From: Brienomyrus brachyistius | Taxonomy: Eukaryota > Chordata > Actinopteri > Osteoglossiformes > Mormyridae | Assembly: GCF_023856365.1 (NCBI RefSeq) | Contig: NC_064548.1 | Span: forward strand, 22,616,461-22,680,460 | DNA length: 64,000 nucleotides | Reading direction: 5' to 3' | In this document: positions 24,433-36,060 of the stretch, in pieces | Layout of the letters: every line of letters starts with the position of its first letter | How positions within the stretch are numbered: position 1 is the stretch's first letter | Notes under the pieces: model-generated | Told to the model about the DNA's origin: nothing | The model's input: the letters and a program-made list of their open reading frames with translations, nothing else | The model's database searches: none | Position numbers and translations under genes: made by a program

Positions 24433-25450
24433 ATCTTTGCATGTCTGTGTGTGTTTGTCTGTTTGTGTATCTCATTGTACTTCTGTGTCTGTGATTCTAT
24501 ATCTGCCAATATCTGTGTGTGTTTTGTGTCTACATGCGTGATTGCCTGTGTTTGTGTTTCTGCACGTGTCTTCATACGTGTGTATGTTTCTGTGTGAAAG
24601 GGCCTCCCATGTACGCGTCTGCATAGCTGACTTTTGACCCTGCTGGGCCTTCCATCCTGGGGTGTCTCGCTCAGCTTTCTGTGCAGCCTCACATCTGCGT
24701 AGCTAACAGGTTGGACGCACGCCTGAAGTGTCACAGTACTGTCCTTACTGCTCAGCCTTCCTGCTAACGCTTTATTTCCTTTAATGGATGACGCTGTAAA
24801 CGGTTGCGTTTTTCTTAGCCTTTTTCATGTATTTTGTCGATGCGATCAGCTGATTTCGGAGATTTGTCCTCATTAGACACTGAGACACCTAAGAAGCAGT
24901 TAGTGTCAGTTAGAGGTCCAGCAGAAGATGAAGGAGAGGAGGATCAGACAGCAGAAAGGCCGACTCTAAGCACGGCTTGAAAATCATCTGAGGTGCTGAC
25001 ATGGCATCTCTGCCGGTAAAGCAGATGGGCGTGTCACACGGGCGCAATCGGTGACTGGTGGGCAGGGTAAGGACCGCCCACTGCGGGGTGACGGGCAGGG
25101 TGATATTCTGACAAATTCAGTTTAGTTTATTTTTAAATAGTGCCCTGGCTCCCCCCAGAGTGTTAAATGCAGTACCAGCGTGCGCATGTCGGATGCCATC
25201 AAATTTACATAACAGACTTCAGCGATAACATTAAGCGAGGGATTTCTGGGAAGAGGCACAGAAAGTTTAATGAGAAATGCAGGGGAAATGGAGGCTTTTT
25301 TCAACAGGCTGACTGTAGTAAGATGGTATTTATGAAGGAGGTTGTACAGTATGTAGCTGTGATCTTTTCTTCTCAAGCAACTGCAAACCGCCTGCACTGT
25401 AGATCTCTGATGTCCTGTGTCCTCCAATCAGGGAGGAGAGACGCTCCTGC

Positions 25451-25737
25451 CAGGGACGAATTATGGGTTGTGTGGGCCCCTGGGCAAAACGTTCGCGAAG
25501 GCCCCCCCCCCCCCCCACCACCACCACTACCACCACCACCACAATTCAAGGGCCCTTGGCAGCCAAACGCCCTCCCTATAGGGTCAGGGGCCCTTGTAGG
25601 CAGAGGATCAAAGAATGTAGGCCCTCTAAAATAGACAAACGAAAATACATTGTTGATAAGCATTGCAAATTGTTTTGGGCTAGGGGCCCCACGGGCCCCC
25701 TGCACCCCAAGGGCCCCTGGGCAGTAATCCGTCCCTG
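25451..25737. mobile_element. Non-autonomous hAT-type transposon (287 bp) with perfect target duplication
   Basis: The left end CAGGGACGAATTA and right end TAATCCGTCCCTG are inverted repeats with one mismatch. Identical 8-bp direct repeats GCTCCTGC lie at 25443-25450 and 25738-25745. The interior is rich in GGGCCCC motifs and includes a C15 run at 25502-25516 followed by CCACCA-type simple repeats. No transposase is encoded. The intact target duplication points to a fairly young insertion. The GGGCCCCTGGGCA-type ends are common in fish hAT miniature elements. Confidence 0.93.
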
Positions 25738-25745
25738 GCTCCTGC

Positions 25746-28700
25746 AAAGTGTTAACGAATATCGAACCTCTCCTGCACCTGGCAACGTGACCTAGGGGCA
25801 GCTGATTTCGCAGCAGAAGAGGCTAGTCAGTTAGACAGATTTTTGGGGGTTTCCCCTCCACACCTGGCCCATGCATCTCTGTGTCACTCCTCGTCAGTGC
25901 GACCTGCCTTAACAGCTCCTGACAGGGCGATCCAGCGCAATGACAGATTCCCAATAAAGACGGAGAGACTCGCCCACGGACCGCTTCGCATAATTTCAGG
26001 CTGTTTTTTTGTCATCTCTGCAGACGCTATTAGGTGTCTAGAATGTGTGTTTTTCCATGTAAGTTCCACATACGCTTATAGACTCTAAAGAAGCATTAAA
26101 ACTTAATGTATCCAGTGCCGGGTGTGCAGAGAAATTCAAAATCCCGTAAGGTCTTCGTAAGGCCAGTGGGTCTTTTGGATTTTGGGAAACGCCACAGTCG
26201 CTCGCTCGGCCTCTCTTAGGCAGACACAGGCGGCAGCCCTGAAGCTGCAGACGGCCAAAGCCGTAGGGTACGCCTTGAAGGTAAACCTCTCCGTAGACTG
26301 GGATGGCAGAGTGTGAGTGTTTTGGATGTTACTCCAGGGGTCTTCCAGCTCTTCCCCATGTCCTTACAATGTTGCCCTTCCTAATTCCATCCAGCATCAT
26401 ACAGAGCCTGTCCTGTCTGTCAGCCAGCCCTTTTACCCCTCCTCCCCCACCAAGGGAGGAAGGGCTGGGGGTAGTAAGCTGAGGGCCCGGCTGGGTCCAT
26501 TCAGGCTTATCAGGCTTCATTTTGCCTGGATGGGGCCTTCAGGCTGCATGTCTCTGAAGGACTGAATGCGGTGAGGATGGTGCAGGGGGGGCTTTCAACG
26601 CCTTGCTTTGAGTGGGCCCACATTTGTCAGGAGCACTTGCCATGCTCTCTCTGTCCCCCCCTTCCCTGCCCCCACCCCCAAAGTGGACTGCCTAACTCTG
26701 TACCCCCTCCCTCCACCCCCAAGTCCTCTTCCCTCCCCTCAATCACCGTCTGGGTGTCCCGCGAGTCCAGCGCTCACCTTGCCGCGTTCCCCGGAAGGTC
26801 GGCCAAGTGGCGGCGGCCTCAGCTTTTCGGGTGGAATCAAAAAACAAGGTTAAGCAAGGATAGGAAAAAAACACGCAATAAAGAGTCTCCACCCCCCCAC
26901 ACACTTTGCCACAGCGAGCTTCGGCCCCTGTTCTATTTCTGTGCTTCTGGCCGATCTTGTGTGTTTGCGTGAATATGCAAGGACAGCACTTCAGCAGGCC
27001 ATTACACCACGAGCATAGCACGCAATCAGCAAAGCGGCGGTTATTAGCGGACAAGTCCTGATTTAAGTGGGCCGGGCCAGTGTGCCTAGCGGTTCTGGGG
27101 CCCTAATAAGAGGATTGATTGCCTTTTCATTAGTGGCTAAGGCGCCTGGGCCAGGGGGGCCTGCTGCAGTGAGGGATTCGTGAAGGACAGGTCTCTCAAA
27201 ACCTGACAGGAGGCCACCCTTGGGGTGTGGGGGCGGGCGTATGATGCTGGAGTATGCCTTGGTATACAGCGATGTGGGGGGGGGTCGATCAGGGACTCTG
27301 TGAGGAGCCAGCTCGCCCCACCCTGCCATGCTAATGATATGCTAATGTGGGTTATTGGCTGTCCTTTCCGCCTGGTGCTTGGTGCCCCCCCAAATGGGTG
27401 ATGTCAGGGTATGGGCACCAAGGCTCTGGGTCCAGAGAGATGCTGATGGCATCAGGGAATGAGAGGCAGTGGCTGACTGAGATTTGGCAGGCGGGCGCTC
27501 GTCATGGCAACTCTCAACCCCCCCCCACCCTCCCCCACCACCTCCCGGCCACAGCAGTGCGGTGAGCTCGCATACCACCAGTGGGATCTATGTTCTCTCA
27601 CTGCAATTATTTTCCTGCTGACTTTGTCTCCAGAGCAAATAGGGTGCCTCGCTGCCCCCCTTTTTTCTGCCCCCCTACGTGGAAAAATGACCTGTCTGAG
27701 CAGCGGAAGAAACCGGAGCAGAACGGCTGCCCGCAACCCTTTGCAGCTATCTTTCATTGCTAATAATCAGCAAACTGAGAGGATTACACCAGTTATCCCA
27801 GTTGGAAGGCTCACTAGTAGACTGAATTGCTCACGTTGACTCAAACAGCTTCGGACAGCTGCTACATCTAAGGGCTGTTCTCCCACTTCTCGAGCGGCAT
27901 TGTCAGACTGTGTGTCCTATGCTTTCCCATGGAGGAGAACAGCAGAGTTGGTAACCATCCAGAAATCAAACTCAAATTGTGGCCGTTCAGGTGTGGTTCT
28001 TCATCCAACATCCTCACTTAACAAGGTAATTAGTTTGCCACTTGACTACGTCCAGGATACGCAATGAAGCCCCAGCTTTGAGAAGCTCTTTATCATGTCT
28101 TTTTATGTATCAAAATGATGGACTAATTAAGTAATTTAAGGGCTGTAGCCTGATCAGAAAAGCATAGCCCCAGAGGAATAAGGCTCAAAACGTATATTCA
28201 CTTTATAGTGGGCAAATATGGTGACATGATCGCCCCCTGCTGGAGGGTGTCTGCCAGTGCACTCAGGCAAGATCACCTTAATCCCATCTCAGCTCGCTTT
28301 GATGAAGCCAACCCGGCTGCCAGTCATGACTGAGAAGGAAATGGGAAACTACAAAGAATCGCTCCTTTTTGGTTACCATGCTTCGACTCAGACAATTAAT
28401 TTTAGCCCTGCATTTCCGCTCCTTTCCCGAGTTTCAAGGCCTTTGGGCTATTATCTCTCCCCTCCAAGGCTGCTGTCGGACACTTATTTGTCTCCACAGC
28501 ATTAGCTCTTCGCTGCATCTAAAGTGTCCCCTATATCTGTTTTCATTAGTGTCAGACGAGGCAGATCTGCAGGCCTCGGGGGGGAGGGAGCGGTAGTCAG
28601 TCAGGGTGGACACACTTACACTAGAGTGAAATTTCCAGCTCTTGGCCCATTCATGGGCTTAGAGACATGGAGCATGTGTGTGTATATATTTGTGTTCAGG

Positions 28701-29289
28701 TCTGTTGTCTCTTACCACATTAACAGCATGATGAAACCTAAATCAGAAGACCTTTGTCTACATTTTTCTCTATAGATCAAGGGCCTAGATTTGACCATGG
28801 AGAGTAGGGTCATGTCCCTACCAATTTTGTGGGAGTCCTCCGTGTGTTTAGAGGGTGGGGGGCTCAGGGCTGATTTCGCCCCTATCAATGTCGAAAGCAA
28901 ACCTACACCCTTGTTATAAATCAGCCTGCTCTATAGTTGAAATAAATATTGTTGAAATGTATGCATATGTGATGTTATATGCAATGTGTGTGTAGACCTG
29001 TAGAGATCGATGGTAACAGGTGAACGAACAGTTTAATTACCATAATTACCCACCCAACCGTTTTACCGCCCGTTTTCAGAATGAGCAATCCAGTGAAGGA
29101 ATGCAGTCGATGTGAAGCGTACTTTGATCTAATCAGATGTGCGGCATCGTGGGATAGCGATTCGATTTTCGAAGCCTGGAAAGCAGTCATGAGATTCTCC
29201 ACATAGGGCCTCTATCAGGAATCAAAGGCCAGTCATTCATCCCATCATACACATTCCACACCAAGGAGGGGAATAAGTCCTTCTGTAGT
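25746..29289. other. Intronic stretch with nothing recognised
   Basis: GC-rich in 26.3-27.7 kb with short C and G runs, AT-richer afterwards. No repeat family or exon recognised. Confidence 0.55.
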
Positions 29290-29505
29290 GAGTCAAGTCT
29301 CGAGTCAAAACACCGCAATACGAGTCAAGTCTCGAGTCAAAATACTGCAATCCGAGTCAAGTCTCGAGTCAAAAGACTGCAGTCCGAGTCAAGTCTCACG
29401 TCAATTGCCCTCAAATCCAAGTCGAGTCCAAGTCTTTCCATCATGTTTGCAGTCAAATCACAAGTCATCAAATTTGTGAGTCTTGTAACTTGAGTCCTTA
29501 CGTAT
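29290..29505. repeat. GAGTC-rich repeat with 32-bp tandem units
   Basis: Units starting GAGTCAAGTCTCGAGTCAAA begin at 29290, 29322, 29354 and 29386, each 32 bp. The fourth has diverged into CAAATCCAAGTCGAGTCCAA. Similar CAAGTC/GAGTC-rich sequence is a known kind of fish repeat, probably the end of a DNA transposon. Confidence 0.85.
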
Positions 29506-29774
29506 GTCAGTTTTTTGTGATTAAGTCTTGCTGCAGCAAAATCCCACCACAAGGGATCATCACAGGATATGTTCTTTATAGAGATTGGTTGAAAAGAGAG
29601 CGTCCACTCATGGTTGTCCTCACGTTTGTGTATAAGCAGAGAGTGATGCAACAGATTATCTCAGGAGACCTTGCATTCAGCAAATTGAAAGTGCAGACAG
29701 CAGAGAATTAATACAGTATACACTGAAATTACAAAATTGAGATTATGGTGTCGAGAGGGAGACTATAACCTCAA

Positions 29775-29907
29775 GTATTCTCGAATCATAGGGTCCAAGA
29801 GGAGTCCAAGTCTCGAGTCATTGCTCTCAAATCCAAGTCGGGTCTAAGACTTTCCATCAATTTTGCTGACTTGAGTCTCAAGTCAGCGACTGAAGTCCTC
29901 ATCTCTG
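29775..29907. repeat. Second GAGTC-rich block, possible far end of the same element
   Basis: GAGGAGTCCAAGTCTCGAGT, TCTCAAATCCAAGTCGGGTC, TTTCCATCAATTTTGC and GACTTGAGTCTCAAGTCAGC repeat the blocks of 29290-29505 in the same orientation. The end, read as its complement, starts CAGAGATGAGGACTTCAGTC, a hAT-like terminus. About 270 bp of unrelated-looking DNA lies between the two blocks. Confidence 0.65.
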
Positions 29908-30331
29908 TTCAATACTCGTCCTAAACCAAACACATTACACATGTTTACACTGCCTCACAGATTTCCTTTGTGTCAACAGGTACTGACACCTGTGATAGTA
30001 AAAATTGCCGAGTGCCAGCCAAAAATATCCTTTCCCACAAGTTGAATATTACATCAAGGGGAATGAGAGATGACTGCAGCTCTTGTCTTCATCGGTTTAT
30101 GACACGGTACTGGTGGTGATTCATGGTGGAGCTTTAGTGATGCAGGAGAACGTTTCCACGGGGGGTGGGAGGCTGATGCCCAGAGGTCACAGGAAACAGA
30201 GATAGTCGTAGCTCCTCCATGCACAAAGGAATCATTATGATCAGGAAGTGGTACCTCGACAGGGAGCCACATGTGAGAGGCTTTCAGAACTGAGAACACC
30301 GCGTGACCTTGGGAAAAGGCGCATGGGAAAC

Positions 30332-30388
30332 AAACACGGACACACATGAATACACACACACACGGGCACACGCTCAAAGACACACACT
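30332..30388. repeat. Imperfect (CA)n stretch
   Basis: CACGGACACACATGAATACA followed by further CACACA with interruptions. Confidence 0.8.
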
Positions 30389-31337
30389 GGGCCACTTGTT
30401 AGCCATTGGTATCAACTCAGCATGAATCAGTAGAAGGCTGGCTCGCGTGGTGCATCTTCCAATTAAGTGCATCCTGTTGACACTGGTATTTTTACTCCGA
30501 ATGACAGTGGTCTGATGGCTAAGATTACAGACCGAAGAGATCAGGTCAAATACAAAATAGCGATAGAGTCTCGCATTTCCGATAAAATAAACGGCATGAA
30601 ATATATATATAAACATATGGGTTTTTCCTTTAAAATTCACAAACTTTCTTTGAGGAAAACAGACTATAAATTATTCAGTGTGTATTTTCTGCAGAGTGTT
30701 TGTAGAGTTCACGTACAGCTACTGCTTCTGAGTAAAAGAGTTTAATTGCTATAAAGTTATCGTCTTGGTTACGTCGCGCCAGCAGGCTTAGCAAATGGGC
30801 TGTCCCGGTAAACTGCTTGTCTAGTGTTTTGATGATTAGCTGTGTCATGTTCCCACATGCCCAAACACCTGGTTCTGTCCTTCTATCCCCAGATATTAAA
30901 GCGAGCAAATTATTGGACGGTAATGATTTGTGTGAGCTGATTGGCTTTTGCCACGCAAGACATTTTAATTAAACTCCCGCAGAAACAAGAGCTCTCTTAC
31001 ATGAACATTGACCTGTTACTTAGAAGATAACTTTAACTGCTCGGTGTTATATATACACTACTCTTCCATAACCACTTTTCAGTGCCGTATCACTTTGAGA
31101 CTGGATGCCCTCCCAGGAAGCAGTGGGTTGGGTAAACCCTGGATGCAGTTCCAGTACTTTGCAGGACAGGCCGAACTGTTCAGTTTTCAGTGTGTAGCTA
31201 ACTTTGGGTAAGCAAAGGAAGGACCTGTTTGTCATTTATTCAGCTTGGCCCATGTGACCTGGAACCTGGTTTGAGAATCACAGGACATCAGGAAAGTCAG
31301 ACAATGGACAGGGCACATACAACCAGCCACATACTGT

Positions 31338-31382
31338 ACACACACACAGACACACACAGACACACACATGCACACACACAGA
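31338..31382. repeat. (CA)n microsatellite
   Basis: CACACACAGACACACACAGA and similar units, directly beside GTCCCCAC-family copy 5. Confidence 0.93.
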
Positions 31383-31384
31383 GC

Positions 31385-31497
31385 TGTACTCATCTTTGGG
31401 GATACAATCCCTAACAAAGACAACCTAATTCTCTACTCAGCCCTAACCTTAACCTTACAGTAAGTAGCCAAACAAAATACAAGCGTTTTGGCATGAA
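31385..31497 (-). repeat. GTCCCCAC-family repeat, copy 5 (minus, partial)
   Basis: TTTGGGGATACAATCCCTAA, CTACTCAGCCCTAACCTTAA and GCCAAACAAAATACAAGCG identify a truncated copy. A CA array (31338-31382) lies on the side where the family normally meets a microsatellite. Confidence 0.7.
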
Positions 31498-31500
31498 AGA

Positions 31501-31600
31501 CAGGGGCCCTAAAAATTTTTGAACATGATTGGAATGATCTGGATTGGGGGCCCGATTTAATATGCTTTCATGGGGCCCAAAATACTCTAACGGGAGCCCT
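31501..31600. mobile_element. Possible hAT-like remnant
   Basis: CAGGGGCCCT at the left, GGGGGCCCGA and GGGGCCCAAAA inside, and GGAGCCCTG at the right resemble the GGGCCCC-rich hAT elements elsewhere in the window. The ends are a poor inverted pair and there is no flanking duplication. It abuts the GTCCCCAC-family copy at 31385-31497. Confidence 0.4.
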
Positions 31601-34467
31601 GCCCCCACCCCCGCTGTCACTGTGGTGCTGTAGCCTGTCTGATGAGTCCTTGACTGCTCTGCTACCCTGCCTCGACCTTAAACAGCGGCCGCATGAAGCC
31701 AGCGGAGTGTTCAATCACACGCGGAAGGGACCGGCCGCGCCTTTAACGTCTGCTGCCGCGATGTGGAGGAGAGGAGGCCGGATGGACGTTACTCACAAGC
31801 CATTGAGTTTATTATTGCCTCTCTGTGAAAACCATCCTTCAACTGCCATTCAGGCTCTGCCAGCATCTAATTCACTTAATTCCATAATCATTGATTCCGG
31901 TGGCGGGTGGGCAGAAAGGTCAATATTTTTCCGTACTTACCTGAAATTCATAAAGTGGATGCGGAATGAAATATAGGCCTAGGGGTGAGAATTGGCTTCA
32001 TTACGGAGCAGCAATTAAACGCCAAGGCCGCGGCACCAGTCAGCAGACTCACGCACAAGCCGAGTCTTGACTTGAGCAGATGTCACACGACATACACCCC
32101 CCCCATACCCCTACCCTTCGGATTAAGACACAGCTGCTTGCAACTTTAAAGAGTAATTTTAATTACATTTTTCTGTTGTGTTTCTTAAGTGACTGTCCCT
32201 GAAGAGACTACGGGGTACCGACCATAGAAATCATCCCTTTTTTCATGTTTTATCCCAAATAAAATAAAAACATGACAACTTCATATTCATTGGAAGCTGC
32301 AGGTCTAGACGTCAGGCTCCTGTTTGATTCATCATATGCTGTCCAGTCTGGGTCATGAAGAGGACAGGGAAAAATGCCCAGATGTAAGCACATGACATTA
32401 TGCGAAAAGGTCACACCACTGAGTTTAAACTGGGAAAAAAACTATGTAAATAGCCTAAAGAATATTCAGTGCAGGCTGTGAGACATGCAGCATGGCAAAA
32501 CGCTGTGTTTGTCCGCCTTTTACTCCTTTCTAAACACAAGGGCTTTCCTGTGTTCAGGCTCTTCACAGCGGGCTTTTATTAAGACATTTTTTATCTTTGA
32601 TGATTCTAATCCTGTTTTAGAAAAAGATTTGAAGGCAAGGGAGTTAAATCCAGCTAGAGGAATTTTTTAAATGCTTTTTCGATAATGATATGATGGTGTC
32701 GCAGCTTTAGCTGTGAAACATCCTTCATGTTTGTCTTCCATAAGGACCTGAAGCAAAGAAAACTCCCCCCACCAATGCACTGGTCCCTGGGCCAGATTGA
32801 AGCACAAGCAGGTGTGCATGGGCAGGCAGCACTTAATGGGGCTACCATCCGCACCTAGCCCCGGGACGCCAAGCTCCTCTGTAACATTAATCCAACCCAT
32901 GAAATGCCAAGTGGGTCTCTGGCGCCCCCTATCATGCACAATGAGCTCCTGCATCCTGAACATGTGACTCGCATGCACAAGTACGTGCAAATACAAAAGT
33001 GCTTTATGTTTTCCATTAAAAATAATAATGTCTTTTCCATTTATTTACAGCATTGTCTCAGCTTGGAATAAACATCTGCATTATAAAGAGCAAACCAAGT
33101 CAGAGAGCTGGGGGAAATGAACACAGTCCTGTATGAAGGACATTAAACAACAGCTGGGTATTTTACAAGAGCAATTCAGGTTACATTTCCAGCAGTGTTT
33201 CTGTAAAACATTTCAGTTTAAGCAATGGACCTTCTTGATGTCTTAACCAAGCCAACCTGCAAGCTGTTAGTCAATAGAAATTAGTCAAGAAAAGTTTCCC
33301 GGAAGAAAATTAACTCTTATCAGTGACTTATCAGGCCATTTTAAAGATACCACACAAAATCTCCCAGAGAAGCCTTAAAGTGATCCAGGTGGTATACTAA
33401 GGTGGTCTTTTTAGAATGTCTTATAAAGGCCTCCATGTGAAATCTGCCTGCCTATGGGAACACGCTAGGTCAGAGGTCATATGGAACTTTGACATACTTC
33501 TGTTGGTTGGTTCCGAAGTGTCTCTATCATGTGATCCCCTGGGGTCAGCTGTGTGATTGGGTCCCAGCCCAGTACAAAACCCCACAGCCACTTCTACAGA
33601 ACTTCATGCCCAGATCAACTCCAGGCAATGCCAGCCTGCCACCTTATTACCTACTGCAGCAGATGGAACAGGAAAATGGCTTTTTGAGCTTTATTCGTTG
33701 TGACTTGTTTTTCATTAGTGCTTAATTTCACGTCAGGAAGCATAACCACCTTGAGCAAAGGGTATGTAACAATTATGAGATCCGTAGGTCTCTCTCTTCC
33801 TTTCCCCTTAGTGTGCGCAGTTCACAGATGGTACCTTTTGGCTCGTTTAGGCTCTAACTGGGAGAAAAAAAAAATATTAATGAATCTAAGCTGGTATATA
33901 CAGGTCAGTGCATGGTGAAGTGACTGCTAATTTAATCTGAAGGTATCTCAGCCACGAGTTTAATTGGAGTTGGGGTTATATATATGACTCTGCTGTCTGT
34001 AACATTCCAGGACGTGTCACTGCCAGTGATCAGACAGTTAAACCCAGTCCATGTCCTCAGACAATGGCGGGGCTAAGCAGGACTGTCTGATAAATCAGTC
34101 TATGGGAGTATTGTGTGTGTTCTGAGAATGCAGTCGCTATATTAGATGCCACTGACGGCCACATTGTATGGCTGCTTTATTTAGAGGAGTGGAAGCCGTC
34201 TGCATCACGGTTTAATGTGAAGTTCCACATCTTCCTGTTGGCAGGGCTGACCTTCTACCCACAATGCCATTGAAGAGGGTTTTTGTTCTTTGAAGGATAA
34301 GAGTAGCTGTTTATATAACTGGAAGTGAAAATCCCAGAATAAAGTATTATTATTGTGTCAGTGACAATAATCTTTCAGGTCCTCAATGCTGTCCCCATAC
34401 CTCTGCGGAAAGTCTTTAAATTCTGTCCTCATTACTGCCAGCAGGCCTCAGGTATTGCTCAAACGTC

Positions 34468-34520
34468 GGGGCATAAGAACACAAGAAATATTACAAACTG
34501 GAGGAGGCCACTCAGCCCAC
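34468..34520 (+). repeat. Fragment of a 'CATAAGAACA..GAGGAGGCCA' repeat
   Basis: GCATAAGAACACAAGAAA and GGAGGAGGCCACTCAGCCC match the start of a repeat common in early-branching ray-finned fishes, as I remember it. Only about 50 bp is recognisable. Confidence 0.4.
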
Positions 34521-35859
34521 GCCGCATGCTGGGTTATTTAATATCTGTTGGTAAATATTTTCACAGGGCTGACTCCTATGAGCGCTGAAGACTGCACTTA
34601 CATTGCAACAGTAGGATGTTTGATCTAAACCTCCACCATTCACTGTGTGGCGATGATGTTTTCTTTGTTTTCATCCGAGCTGCTTGTCAGTTGGTATCCC
34701 ATGTAAGGCCTTGTGCCCTGGAATCACTGCTGGCAGCAAAGCAGACGTCAGGGCTCACCGTCTCTCTTCACATCTCGAGTTCGTGTGCTTGGATCACGTC
34801 CCCTCTCTGCAGCCATTCAAAACCTGGAAAGGTTTAGTACTTCACTGAACAATCACTGAAACCACAGAGAAACTGTCCTTAAGAATGAGAGGGAGAGAAA
34901 GTATGTTTTAATGGAGGTTATCGCAGACCAGTGGTCTACCGAGATGCTCTTTGGCAACGGGGACGGGGCACCTTGGCCTAACCCTGCTGTCTAATTCTTC
35001 AGGACGTGCCACGGTGTCTGGTCCAGAAAGTTGTCTAGCCACTTGGCCCCAGAGGGGAGACAGGTGCTGTAATTATGATTGTTGTCATTTATTATCGCCT
35101 CAGGAGACTCGTGTTCAAAGCATTTTTGTCGGAAACAATTTTTAGTACAAAAAAACGGGCCCGGTGTTCGTATTTATAGTCTTTTGGAAGCAAGCACTAT
35201 TTGTTAGTCACAATGAGAGCAGTATGGACTGAACCACAACGCAAACATACAGATCTCCTGTGGGGTTTGTGAGTAGGGGTGCAAAAGGACAAGATGCGCA
35301 TGAAGAATTTTTGGCCCTTGTAGTGTACTGTAGCACAAGTGGGTATCACACCAGGATGTAGCCCATGAAAATAAAACGTCACGTAGTTTTACATAGTTTT
35401 GAGTTTTAGGGTGTGTGATTCAGCATGTGCTCTTCCATGTCACCTGAACAGCTCAGAATGAACTCCTGCTATTGGTCAGAGGCTGCCACGACACATCCAA
35501 TTTGACAGATTCTTATTGGATAATGGGGGGGGCTGGCTGCTGCTCTTCAGGCCGGGCCCCTTTCCCTCTGAGTCGCGAGAGGTCTGTGCTGATGCAGCGA
35601 GTCGACTTGGTTGGTGTCACATCCGCTGGTGGAATGTTAATGTTTAATGAGCCGGGGGGGGTGGGTCACCTTGCCAAATGCACCTGTCACATAGCGACAG
35701 TGACAAACGGATCTCTGCCACAGTGAAGGAAATTGAACACTCTGGCCAAGCTCATACTAAGGGACCGGAAGACTGGTGCACGAACACCACTGATATACAA
35801 ACACGCCTTAATCCTACATAAAAAGCAGAGTCAAAAGCACCTTAACAAAGTTACAAATG

Positions 35860-36060
35860 CACACGCTCCCTTATTAGCTCTGACAAACCTTGCGACAATT
35901 AAAGGACCTTAAAAGGCTGTGAGCAAATTGTTCGCTCGAGTCTGACGGACAGCAGTGTTTATGCTTAAGGCTGTCTTTTAATGCAGAACACTAATTTATA
36001 CGCCTCCTTCCCGGATTTACATAGCATTTTAATTAAATTAATGCCATGTTCATTAATTGT
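35860..36060. promoter_or_regulatory. Candidate conserved non-coding element
   Basis: GACAATTAAAGGACCTTAAA, GAGCAAATTGTTCGCTCG (near-palindrome) and ATTTTAATTAAATTAATGCC with CATTAATTG form a dense block of homeodomain-type sites. No repeat family is recognised. Inference only. Confidence 0.28.

Larger units (their letters stand above)
29908..34467. other. Intronic stretch, only simple repeats and small fragments
   Basis: Apart from the CA stretches, GTCCCCAC copy 5 and the hAT-like remnant, nothing is recognised. GAGCAATTCAGGTTACATT near 33171 may be a scrap of the repeat at 6855. Confidence 0.5.

Noticed and set aside
24243..24734. His/Thr-rich and Cys/Val-rich frames over TG arrays
   Set aside because: They are direct translations of dinucleotide repeats (also at 63089-63615 and 4619-4898).
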